Shown in pieces: positions 41,393-51,820 of a stretch of DNA of 64,000 nt. A program made the translations under genes and the position numbers. The notes beneath the pieces are model-generated. The model saw nothing but the letters and a program-made list of their open reading frames with translations. It was not told where the DNA came from and ran no database searches. Each line of letters begins with the position of its first letter. The first letter of the stretch is position 1. The stretch is from Synaphobranchus kaupii (lineage: Eukaryota; Chordata; Actinopteri; Anguilliformes; Synaphobranchidae). The stretch covers positions 113,864,367 to 113,928,366 of the forward strand of contig CM056376.1 of the NCBI GenBank assembly GCA_029718625.1. Reading direction: 5' to 3'.

Positions 41393-41960
41393 GCCGTATT
41401 ACAGAAACATCGTAACTCTGAAATCCTATCTTATCTGTGTAGTAACCATGGTACTTTGAGTTAGGAACTGATTTAGGCAAATAGCCATTACAGAATAAAT
41501 GTTCATTTTCAAAAGTACATTTTCCTATCCTAACTCCAGATAGGAAAAGTGTATTACATAAGCATCCTAACTTGCCAAAATCCCAAATAAAGTGTCCTAA
41601 CTTTAGGACAAGTCTGTTGATGTCGTAACCTCATTATTGTTAGCAGTTGGGATTAAAAAGATAACATTCGCTAACACTAGCTAGCTGGCTAACTCCATAA
41701 CGTTAATGGCTGGTCTTTTATTATTTTTGGAGAACGAAGGAAATGTCAATAAGCGGCATTTAATTGTGGAAAGCCTTATGGCAGACCCGAACGATGTGTT
41801 GTGGATTAGTGATAAAACACTTATTAGCACCCATTACTCTTCAAATTCTTCTGGCTTGAAATTGAAAGCTCGTAGTTTTTGCTCCATTTTTAGGATAGTC
41901 ACGGACTCGCAGCACTCGTTGACGTCTCTGCTAGAACGTTAACAAACTAACGTTTCTTTC
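41393..41960. mobile_element. Possible Harbinger-like element fragment
   Basis: The stretch opens with GGGGCCGTATTACAGAAACA and contains direct and inverted AGGATAG/CTATCCT blocks. Such ends are seen in fish PIF/Harbinger-like elements. A 78-residue frame at 41706-41942 is not recognisable. The right end was not found. Confidence 0.3.
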
Positions 41961-41976
41961 ATATCGCGCACTGATA

Positions 41977-42352
41977 AACCATCACTCTGCTGCCAGAAAT
42001 GCAGTAGACATGGATGGATAACTTGAAGGGTTTCTTCTCCTGACTTATTTTTCCATAGAGTTCAATAGGAAAATAGTCAGGAGAAACAACCCTTAAAGTG
42101 ATCCATCCATATCTACTGTATATCTGGCAGCAGAGTGATGGTTTGAGGCTCGTTTGATACCTCAGACCCTTGAAGACTTACAGCCATTTTACCAACCATG
42201 TATTCCATACTGTTCCAGCATAATTTACAGCTAAATCTAGTCCCACCCCCGAATTCCCATAGAGATCCATTCAAATGCAGAGACGTTATAGTATCGCTTG
42301 TAAGAGTACCAGAAAATAAGATATCAAGAGTCTTTTTATGTTGTTCGGTCAC
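41977..42352. mobile_element. Partial copy of the Tc1-associated palindromic core
   Basis: Runs from CCATCACTCTGCTGCCAG through the CCTGAC/GTCAGG centre to GGTCACAGAC, closely matching 11690-12051 and 27580-27957. Tc1 ends are absent on both sides. Confidence 0.8.
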
Positions 42353-42355
42353 AGA

Positions 42356-44244
42356 CTTTATTCTATATATAAATGCAGGGGTGCCAATAACGTGGTTTTG
42401 TTAAAAATAATTATTTCTTGATGAGGGATTTTTTTTTGTCATAATAAATTTACTTCAATTAAAGGTTGGATTTTTCTCATTTTGTCAGTGTGAGATTAAG
42501 CTAATTCACCAAACATTGAATTTTTTGTAACCCTTTTTACTCATCTTTACCAGGGGTGGATGTAGTGGAGGGCACTGTATATCGTTCCCGTGAACATCAC
42601 TAGCTGTTTAGTGCCATATAGCATTCTCGCTAACACTTTTGTGGTGCTGTTACTAATACTTTATAAAGTATGAATAAGTAACTGCATTATGCACCATTAT
42701 ACTACATTGTTGATGGTTAGCCAACCTTAATAAACGTTATTAGCTGTGTTATTAAGGAGTGGGCTAGGATGCCCAGACTGGGAGAATATTACAGTCTGCA
42801 TCAAAATGGGAATATAATGCAACATAGCAGCAATGCACTCTGCAAGCTTGTGTGGAATTTCTCAATACGGGACCCCTGACCTCACTCTGACAAAATTGCT
42901 CTAACAATTGTAATTATTCATTAATCTGGATTACACAATGTGTTTTAAGGAACTATACTACTATTCATTATTTATTAAGCTTTGCTAACTGAGCTGTATT
43001 CTAACATGACGCACATTGGGAGATAAATGTACTCAAAACATCTCCTATACATAAAAAAATATGCATCTCCTACAAAACAACTTTTCAGGAAATCATGTTA
43101 AAAATCTATTTTATTACCATGATGGTTTTTTTAATAAAATGTATTAGTAACTGAACCACAAAACACTGACAGTACAAATCTGACAGTGCATTTTCTATCA
43201 TGAAAAAAATGGCAAAACAACACAGTAACTCTTAGTGTGCATGCGGTCCCTATTGGACTCATAAAACTCTGTTAGAGTTGAATTAACACTGGACATTTTA
43301 TTGTGAAATACATTTTTCAATGGTGGTAAATGTTTTTAACAATGGTGGTAAATATGTAAATATTGCTTTGAATAAATTGTTGAAATATGAGTATTTCGCT
43401 GCAGGCACAAAGAACTAACATGAATATCCAGAGCAAAGTGCTACAATTGGTGTAAAGAGGTTTATATACTTTAATATGTAAATCATATTCAGATATAGAA
43501 TCTCTTTAACAAACAGAGACCGGCACAGCAGGGCAGAGGACGGATGAATGGATGGATGGATTGATGGATAGATCTACAGGTGCCATGAACAACTCCTACG
43601 CTATTCCAGAATTAGCAATAGAAATCATTTATATCTGCAGTTATGCCTGAAACAACAACAAAAATGCAATAACAGTGGAAAGTGCATTATCCTGTGGCAT
43701 CTATCACATTCATTTTTATTCATCTGTAAGACTGTGGTCTGGTTTCAGATAAGACTGTGCAGGATATGAAATGACTTGCAATTTCACAGTGTGGGTAGTC
43801 TACATGCTGAAAGGCTTGTCTATGTTAGTGTGAATTACAACAGAAGTCGTGCTCATATCACTCATGGGTGAATTTATGGCAGAAAAAAAACATTTTGTGA
43901 CCCAAAATTGTTCTGAATGGTTTCTTGTTTTTCACACTGTAAACAAGAGTACATAGCTGCAAATAATTAATGCAATAAAGTGCGCTATATTTTTATAATA
44001 TTAACATAAGGGTGGGGTGATGGTATGGTGAAGTATTCTATACTCTAATTAATAATGGCAGTTGTCTTAACAGTGCTCACTGTTCAGTACAGCAGAGTGT
44101 TCTGAAAATAAACTAAAACCTAATTTTATTTCACCCAGATAATAATGAATTCTCGATTGTTCACGCTATACGGACTACATCACATAACTGCAACTACTGA
44201 GAAATCGATTATGTTCACCACTGTAGGTGCAAAGACACACGTAT
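42356..44244. other. Intergenic, no gene seen
   Basis: An AT-rich stretch without coding sequence or clear repeat borders. Confidence 0.55.
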
Positions 44245-44487
44245 ACAGTGCACTCCAAAAGTGACACATTTTTTGTTATTTTGGCTCTGTACTCCAGCAC
44301 ATTGGAGTTGAAATGGAACAGTGACAACTATGAGGTTAAAGTGCAGACTTTCTGCTTTAATTTGAGGGTTTTTACATCCATATTAGGTGAACCATGTAGC
44401 AATTGTAGCCATTTTTACACAGTCCCCCCAATTTTAGGGCACCAAAAATAATTGGACAAATTAACTTAAATAAAGTCATCATATTTA
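44245..44487. mobile_element. Left part of a Tc1-like element (outermost host of the nest)
   Basis: It starts TATACAGTGCACTCCAAAAG, then AGTGACACATTTTTTGTTAT, collinear with the left part of the element at 17427. It breaks at a TA at 44486-44487. The sequence resumes at 55289 with TAATATTTGGTTGCATATCC, exactly where the same text joins in the 17.8-kb copy. The rest has been separated by a 10.8-kb insertion. Confidence 0.8.
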
Positions 44488-45299
44488 CAGTTTTTCTCAT
44501 TTGCTTGAACACATCTGTCCATTCAGAAGTTACATTTTCAAAACAGTTCACACACAGGTCTAAACTGAAAGTTGCTGGCCAAAATGACGCATTTTGTTTG
44601 CAAAATGCTCTAACACTCACAAAACATTAAAAACATGAAACAAAAGCAAATATTTCCATCAAATTAATATATTCTTTCAATCAATCATTACACAATGGAC
44701 AACAAAATACAAAATGCAGCTATCAATATGAACCGGTTCAACCTGAATTTGTGCTATATGCCTGAGCCATTTGTTGATACTTTACATAGTTACAGTATGT
44801 GCCCAAAAAGGCAAGCAAGCACATCACAGCATGAATTGTATTATTTTCTCCAAAGATGATTTTACTAGAGATAACAAACCCTGCTGCACTCTGCACCTGC
44901 ACTTTTGAAATACTGTAAAAAAAGAGACATTTTCTAAGAAAGTTTCAAATTCAGACGTTCATTATGGTACAGCTTTTGTACTGCATTCTTTCTTCACCAA
45001 AGAACCAATAAAGAATTTCACCCAAACTCAGAAATACTCAGAAACAATTTTTTTTATTATACTGCATCAGATTTTTCCATGTCATTCTACCCTCTAGCGT
45101 TTCATACACGGTCCAGCCATATACTAGGTTTTGACCTAGTCTTGTTTCCATACTTTTCAAACTCAGAAATGCTGAATACTGTAAATAAAAATAAAATAAA
45201 CATAAAACAACGAAAGGAAACTTATGGGTGGAAATATCCAAAAAACAAAATAAAGAGTTGAAATACTCTGAACTTCACATTTAATCCATTCGTTCCTGA

Positions 45300-46123
45300 C
45301 GATTAGGCCACAGGTTCTCATCAACATCGCATTGGATGTTTTCCCTTGCAATGCACCGAGGGAAAACCCTCCTTGCATGGCGTATCCATCCCTGGCAGTC
45401 CTCTGCACCTATTGCCAGGCAACCAGAATTCATTGCCTCCAGGAGGGACATCTGGTCATATGGCTGGTGATCATATACCTTCCATCACCAAGCAGAGAAG
45501 AATTCCTCAATTGGGTTCAGAAAAGGACAGTATGCAGGGAGGAATTGCATCATCATACGGGGCTGCGCTGCAAATCATTCATTCACAAGGCGAGAGCGGT
45601 GGAAGGCAATATTGTCCCAAATTATGACATAGTCATGCCAGGCCTCAACAGCCCTCTCTCTTCGGGTGGAACCAGTATTTCATTTAGTGCATCAAGAAAT
45701 GTGATGAGGACTGCCGTGGTGGTACAGCGGTGGTACAACTTTCAGTCGGTGCAGTTGTACTCCGAGGATCGGGGTTCGTGCCCCGGTCCTGCCAGATCCG
45801 AGCATGGCCGGTGCCCTGTGGGAGTGGCAATTGGCGGCTGCTTCCGGGTGGGGGGATGGGCTTGGAGACAATCGCTGCGCACAGAAAGGCCCTGGGCGAG
45901 TTGGAATCACGGTCAGGAGCTCGAGGAGTCGCGCCCTGTAGAGGACGTGGCGCCCTCCTTCCGACTACCGGCTGACAGGGTTGTATAGCGGTGGTTCTCT
46001 AGTGGTTGCTACATGGGGGGAATTGAATTAAAATAGGGGTTCAATTGGCTACTAAATTGGGAGAAAAATGGGAAAAAAATCTGAAACGAAATAAAAAAAG
46101 AAATGTGATGAGGCGTTTCGTAC
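45300..46123 (-). pseudogene. C-terminal half of mariner-type transposase (outer copy)
   Basis: Read on the minus strand, the text contains RLITFLDALN, then a segment matching the C-terminal part of the other copy, down to sequence equivalent to ARDGYAMQGG. Stops and frameshifts interrupt it, and a SINE splits it at 45710-46097. It continues the reading of the N-terminal half at 53707-54925. Confidence 0.75.
45710..46097 (+). mobile_element. tRNA-derived SINE with 16-bp target duplication
   Basis: AAGAAATGTGATGAGG is duplicated exactly at 45694-45709 and 46098-46113. The body starts ACTGCCGTGGTGGTACAGCG, has a B-box-like GGGGTTCGTGCCCCGG near 45772, and ends in A-rich sequence (GAAACGAAATAAAA). 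It inserted into the transposase C-terminal half. Confidence 0.9.
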
Positions 46124-47017
46124 TACACATTCTCACTCCCGACTCGTCAACATATGGACGCTTGGTCAGGACCCCTTGTCGTCACTTTTCAACGCACTGG
46201 GTACCCCTACAGCGTCATTTTTCTACGTGCAGGGTAGTCCGATAGACTTTCGTGGAAGGTTGATGCTAGACTGGATAGCCCGGAGGGACCTGGGCGGGAC
46301 CCTGGGACACTATCTTAACAGTTCGGGCATGAGCCCGAGTTACGTGAACTCCTGTGAGGTTATGTTTAGGGGTTGGGAAAAGGTTGATGCTAGATTACAG
46401 TTTTTCTTGATTGCTTTGACACACATTTAGCGAATCATGGGTCAACTTAATCTAATGCTCTAATGCTCACACCTCTTTGCACAGCAAATTATTATTAAAC
46501 AACTATTTCTCATTGCTTTCACACAATTTTCTTTGAGTTTTAACACACTTTTCAAACAGTTAACACACTTCTCAGAGAGAGACACGAAACCTACTTGAAT
46601 AACCATGTCAACACATTGCAGACACTTAGTAGCAGCCTACTGAAACTGCTCTCTCAATTCTAAATATCGTCAGCACCTGTGTGAACTCTCTGTGCACAAT
46701 TCATCAATGAGTTCTCAACCTATAAAAGAGGTCAATAGATTGAAGTTGATACCAAGCATGGATCGAGGAGGCCGCCACCAACAACCTCAGCAAGGACTAG
46801 GACGAGGACAAGAAGAGGAAGAGGTCGTGGTAGAGGTAGAGGGAGAGGGGCCCCTGTCAGGGGACGTGGCATTCGTGTAAGATGCTCTAATGAAATTAGG
46901 GCAACAATCATTGATCACGTAGTCAATCATGCCTTTCCATGAGAGAGGTTGGCCAAAGGGTTCGGCCAAACCTGAGCCATCATATTGTGGCATCAATTGT
47001 TTGTACATTCCGCAATG

Positions 47018-47098
47018 ACTATAGGTAAGTCACTTTGCCTATAGGTAAGTCACTTTGACAATAGGTAAGTCACTTGCCTATAGGTAAGTCACTTTGCC
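47018..47098 (+). repeat. 20-bp tandem array built on a 5' splice site, 4 copies
   Basis: The unit CTATAGGTAAGTCACTTTGC contains the exon 1 end and donor (ATAG/GTAAGT). The outer copy has the same junction (AATAG/GTAAGTCAC) once. The third unit has ACAATAG and the third-fourth junction lacks a T. Confidence 0.9.
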
Positions 47099-47564
47099 GG
47101 CCTTTACAGTCAATTACTGTACTGTGTTTCACTGTATTTGCCCTCTTGGCAACATCCATTTCTATACTTTTGTAAAGTGTGTTGCCACAATACAATGCAG
47201 TACTGTAGTTCCACTAAAGCCATTTACAATAGAGTAACTGACTCAAAATATACAGTAGAAATCTGATTACTGTATTTTTACAGCCTATTGCACTATTTTC
47301 ACAGAATCACCACACTGGTGGCAGGGGGAGAATGTTCACTGCAGAACAGGAGGCTGCTGTTGTGGGACATGGTGGTTGCTAACAATGCCCTCAGGTTGCG
47401 GGAGATCAAGGCAGCGGCCTTAGCTGACCTGGGGACATTTGTCAATGTGAACAGTGTCAGTGTTGCAAGAATAGACCGCATCCTCAAACGCAATCTGGAA
47501 GGCAACGAAGCAGCTATACAAGGTACCATTCCAAAGGAATAGCGACAATGTGAAGGCAGCGCCA

Positions 47565-48975
47565 GTGCACAGTATGTACAGGTACGGATCTGCGCACAGT
47601 ATGTACAGGTACGGATCTGTGCACAGTATGTACAGGTACGGATCTGTGCACAGTAATGTACAGGTACGGATCTGTGCACAGTATGTACAGGTACGGATCT
47701 GTGCACAGTATGTACAGGTACTGATCTGTGCACAGTATGTACAGGTACTGATCTGTGCAACAGTATGTACAGGTACGGATTTGTGCACAGTATGTACAGG
47801 TACGGATCTGCGCACAGTAGTACAGGTACGGATCTGCGCACAGTATGTACAGGTACGGATCTGTGCACAGTATGTACAGGTACTGATCTGTGCACAGTAT
47901 GTACAGGTACGGATCTGTGCACAGTATGTACAGGTATTGATCTGTGCCAGTATGTACAGGTACTGATCTGTGCACAGTATGTACAGGACGGATCTGTGCA
48001 CAGTATGTACAGGTACTGATCTGTGCACAGTATGTACAGGTACTGATCTGTGCACAGTATTGTACAGGTACTGATCTGTGCACAGTATGTACAGGTACGG
48101 ATCTGCGCACAGTATGTACAGGTACGGATCTGTGCACAGTATGTACAGGTATTGATCTGTGCACAGTATGTACAGGTACTGATCTGTGCACAGTATGTAC
48201 AGGTACGGATCTGTGCACAGTATGTACAGGTACTGATCTGTGCACAGTATGTACAGGTACAGATCTGTGCACAGTATGTACAGGTAATGATCTGCGCACA
48301 GTATGTACAGGTACAGATCTGTGCACAGTATGTACAGGTACGGATCTGCGCACAGTAAGTACAGGTACGGATCTGTGCACAGTATGTACAGGTACTGATC
48401 TGTGCACAGTATGTACAGGTACAGATCTGTGCACAGTATGTACAGGTAATGATCTGCGCACAGTATGTACAGGTACAGATCTGTGCACAGTATGTACAGG
48501 TACGGATCTGCGCACAGTATGTACAGGTACGGATCTGTGCACAGTATGTACAGGTACTGATCTGTGCACAGTATGTACAGGTACGGATCTGTGCACAGTA
48601 TGTACAGGTACTGATCTGTGCACAGTATGTACAGGTACAGGATCTGCGCACAGTATGTACAGGTACGGATCTGTGCACAGTATGTACAGGTACGGATCTG
48701 CGCACAGTATGTACAGGTACGGGATCTGTGCACAGTATGTACAGGTACTGATCTGTGCACAGTATGTACAGGTACGGATCTGTGCACAGTATGTACAGGT
48801 ACTGATCTGTGCACAGTATGTACAGGTACTGATCTGTGCACAGTATGTACAGGTACTGATCTGTGCACAGTATGTACAGGTACGGATCTGCGCACAGTAT
48901 GTACAGGTACTGATCTGTGCACAGTATGTACAGGTACGGATCTGCGCACAGTATGTACAGGTACGGATCTGTCAC
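47565..48975 (+). repeat. 27-bp minisatellite, about 52 copies
   Basis: The unit contains CTGTGCACAGTATGTACAG followed by GTACGGAT. Common variants are GTACTGAT, GTACAGAT and GTAATGAT, with CGCAC for TGCAC. The array starts at the exon 2/donor junction of the transposase (CAGTATGTACAG/GTACGG) and ends shortly before exon 3. A 162-bp block of six units is repeated at about 48255-48416 and 48417-48578. Because 27 is a multiple of three, it gives long false open frames on both strands. Confidence 0.96.
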
Positions 48976-50490
48976 TGCAAAGGATTTGTCTTGCTGCATA
49001 ACATTCAATTACTGTAGTAAACAGCACCTTCTGTATATGTGTAATTTACTCTGAATTTCTTTTTGAATGTAGAGAGTAATGGATCTGGAAGCAGACGCAA
49101 CACATCATGTGTTCATCTATGTGGATGAGGCGGGATTCAATCTCTCCAAAGTTAGGAGACGTGGCCGTAATATCATTGGTCACAGGGCGACAGTAACCGT
49201 GCCAGGACAGAGGGGTGCCAACATTACAATCTGTGCAGCCATTTCCACAAATGGAGTCCTTTGCCATATACCAACCATAGGCCCATACAACAGCGATCGC
49301 CTATTTACGTTCCTCAATGCCTTGCATGATAGGCTGGTGCTGCCACATGAGAGAGGCCTGTTCAGGGCGGACATGTCCCGTTTTGTAATCATTTGGGACA
49401 ATGTGGCCTTCCACCATTCACGAGTAGTGAATGACTGGTTCACTGCCCACTCACGTATGATGATGCTGTTTCTTCCAGCTTACTCTCCAATGCTAAATCC
49501 AATCGAGGAGTTTTTCCTCCTGCTGGTGTTGGAAAGTATATGATCACAGGCCACATGACCAAATGTCATTGCTGGATGCAATGAATGTTGCATGCTTGGC
49601 AATCCGCGCAGAGGACTGCCAGGGATGGATTCGCCATTCCAGAAGATTTTTTCCACAATGCATCGCAATGGAAGACATAAACTGTGATGTAGATGAGAAC
49701 ATGTGGCCCAACTTCAGGTCCGCGTCGATAATGTTTGAAAAATGAATATTTACAGGGTATTTTCATTTGCTTTTATGGACTTTTTAGTTTGAGATTTGAC
49801 CTTTTTACTGTATATTGAAGCATGTCATTTTGATTTCTTACAGTATGTACATGTAATGTGGAAAAATGACTGCAATAAATATTTATTTTTGTGTGAGAAT
49901 CTTTACCATTTTGTACACAGTAGAACAAATGTAAATCAATGGTGTTGACAGGTCCTTGTTTACAATATCCTTTACAGTACTCAGCAATACAAAAACAGAA
50001 CTACAATATTTTAGTGTATACAAATTTTTATAGAGATTTCAAATACTCAGACAGTATATTCCCTAAGTAAGAGTGCTCAGTCCAAAACCCAAATTGTAGT
50101 ATGGTTGTCAGTGGTAAAACAGTCAATACTGTGAGGGTGCTGCACAAAAGTTGAAGTGATGGTTGCAGAGGTTGATATTGATAGCTGTAGTTTCAATTGT
50201 GTTATCCATTGTTAAATAAATGAGACATACATCTTCAATTGAGCACAAATTGTAGGTTTTGATGGAAATGTTTGGTTTTGATGGGTGTGTGACAAGTTGT
50301 GAGAAGGTGGTGTCATTCTGCAAACATCATATGGTGTTTTGGTCATTTCGTCTTCTGTTAAGGGCTGTGTGTGAGCTGTTTTGAAAAAGTAAACTGTGAA
50401 TGGAAAAATCGAGCAACTGAAGGAATCGAGAAACCTTAACAACCAATCACAGACTCCTGCTGTGCAAAGAAGGTGTGAGCATTAGATTAA

Positions 50491-51610
50491 AGGATAAGTT
50501 CGCTATTTTGGACCTTGGACCCTATTTGCAGTCTGTCTTCCATGAACCTGACACATTGAGTCCATATTTTCGCTGATCGGGTCCAGTATTGAGCTAGCTA
50601 CAGATTTCCTGTAGGCTCTCACTGGGCTACAATAGAAGTCAACGGGGCAATTAGAAATGTTATGGAAAAACAACGATAAATGTGCTTTCATGTACAATAA
50701 ATGAGACGGGAAGCTCAGGGTGTATTGTTTACCGGTCTCAGTATGCTCTCCTGTGAAATGTATCTCAATCCGAACATTTTTACGTGCTTGGCATGGCTTG
50801 GAAGTAAGCATTTCTCTGTTGCTTGTTTCGCTGCTCCCGCGGAGTACTATGTGTCGGGGGTGGGGGAGCGGGAAGGTGTGCCGGCCGTTTACTAAACTAT
50901 CTATGTGACAGGTCTGCGTTTGTTTACCTGCAGCAACGTAGGCTACAATTTCCACAAAAAAACTTGATGATGGATGGACTATAATGATTACGAAGACGAA
51001 GAATTCGATTTTGACTTTGACGTTACTGGCTACAGATTTGAGCCAGAATACACGGACACGGAACTACAAGAGATGGATGATAAGAGAGCAAGAGAAGAGA
51101 GAGAGGCTGAAGTTGCGCAGGTAATGTAAATTATTACAAATGTTGATTACAAACACCTGCGTTACAAATAGTTCTGCTGTAGGCTACTAGCTAGTAAACT
51201 CCAACGGGAGGTCAGGATTTGTGATCAACTGCTTTTCAAGCGGCCTCTCTACACCGTAGCTAGACTGCGGAAGTTTACAGTGCGAGGTAGTGCGGTCGGA
51301 GAAATAGTTCTGTTTCAAATGGAACTGTTGTTTCAACGTTCGGTTTGCGTTTGCGATAGCCTACATTTCACAGGAGAGCATACTGAGACCGTAAGAATAC
51401 ACACTGAGCTATAAAAGCACATTTATCATTGTTTTTCCATAGCATTTCTAATTGCCCCGTTGACTTCTATTGTAGCCCAGTGAGAGCCTACAGGAAATCT
51501 GTAGCTAGCTCAATACTGGACCGATCAGCGAAAATATGGACTCAATGTGTCAGGTTCATGGAAGACAGACCGCAAATAGGGTCCAAGGTCCAAAATAGCG
51601 AACTTATCCT
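50491..51610. mobile_element. TTAA-flanked foldback element, Kolobok-like, with an internal exon
   Basis: TTAA lies at 50487-50490 and 51611-51614. Ends AGGATAAGTTCGCTATTTTG and its inverse continue for about 250 bp (50491 to about 50763 against about 51360-51610). The insertion split the right inverted repeat of mariner copy A at a TTAA still intact at 46449-46452 in the left repeat. The 600-bp centre carries an exon-like frame at 50974-51120. Confidence 0.9.
50974..51120 (+). other. Exon-like acidic open frame inside the TTAA element
   Basis: From ATG 50974 the frame reads MDYNDYEDEEFDFDFDVTGY, then RFEPEYTDTELQEMDDKRAR and ends EEREAEVAQ at CAG/GTAATG, a good donor context. The 49 residues are highly acidic. 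Similar YRFEPEYT segments occur in multicopy fish proteins of uncertain role; this is from memory. No further exon was found in the element, so it may be a captured host exon or remnant. Confidence 0.4.
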
Positions 51611-51820
51611 TTAAGTTGACCCATGATTCGCGAAATGTGTGTAAGCAATCAAGAAAAACTGTAATCTAGCATCAACCTTTTCCCAACCCCTAAACATAAC
51701 CTCACAGGAGTTCACATAACTCGGGCTCATGCCCAAACTGTTAAGATAGTGTCCCAGGGTCCCGCCCAGGTCCCTCCGGGCTATCCAATCTAGCACCAAC
51801 CTTCCATGAAAGTCTATCGG

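Larger units (their letters stand above)
46758..49745 (+). pseudogene. Mariner-type transposase gene, copy A (decayed, three exons)
   Basis: Exon 1 (46758-47037) encodes an Arg-Gly-rich start and a helix-turn-helix-like segment (NEIRATIIDHVVNHG, then MREVGQRVRPNLS). Exon 2 (about 47306-47610) encodes TAEQEAAVV...MVVANNALRLREIKAAALAD and ends within the first units of the 27-bp array. Exon 3 (49073-49745) encodes the DDE domain: YVDEAGFN, IIWDNVAFHH and YSPMLNPIEE. Thirty-five residues lie between the second Asp and the Glu of NPIE, hence DD35E spacing. Frameshifts occur in exon 1 (near 46930), exon 2 (near 47365) and exon 3 (near 49515). The three-exon structure is supported by the same splice positions in the outer copy. 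Confidence 0.8.
46398..51661 (+). mobile_element. IS630/Tc1/mariner-type element, copy A
   Basis: Ends CAGTTTTTCTTGATTGCTTT (46398) and the inverse ending at 51661 are flanked by TA (46396-46397 and 51662-51663). The inverted repeats extend at least 100 bp inward (TCATGGGTCAAC, TGCTCACACC, TTTGCACAGC), and the right one is split at TTAA by the element at 50491-51610. It carries a broken three-exon transposase gene and two tandem arrays. Confidence 0.88.

Noticed and set aside
45332..45988. 218-residue open frame
   Set aside because: It is antisense to the transposase C-terminal half and runs into the SINE; no protein family features.
47565..48975. CRISPR-like repeat array
   Set aside because: Units are head to tail without unique spacers, and the DNA is a vertebrate genome with intron-split genes.
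47299..49027. Very long open frames (569, 535, 369, 357 residues) on both strands
   Set aside because: All come from the 27-bp array, whose period is a multiple of three, so every frame stays open. They run antisense to or across transposase remnants and encode only a 9-residue repeat.
50503..50955. 150-residue minus-strand frame
   Set aside because: It lies across the inverted repeat of the TTAA element; the mirrored arm gives similar fragments and there is no domain pattern.
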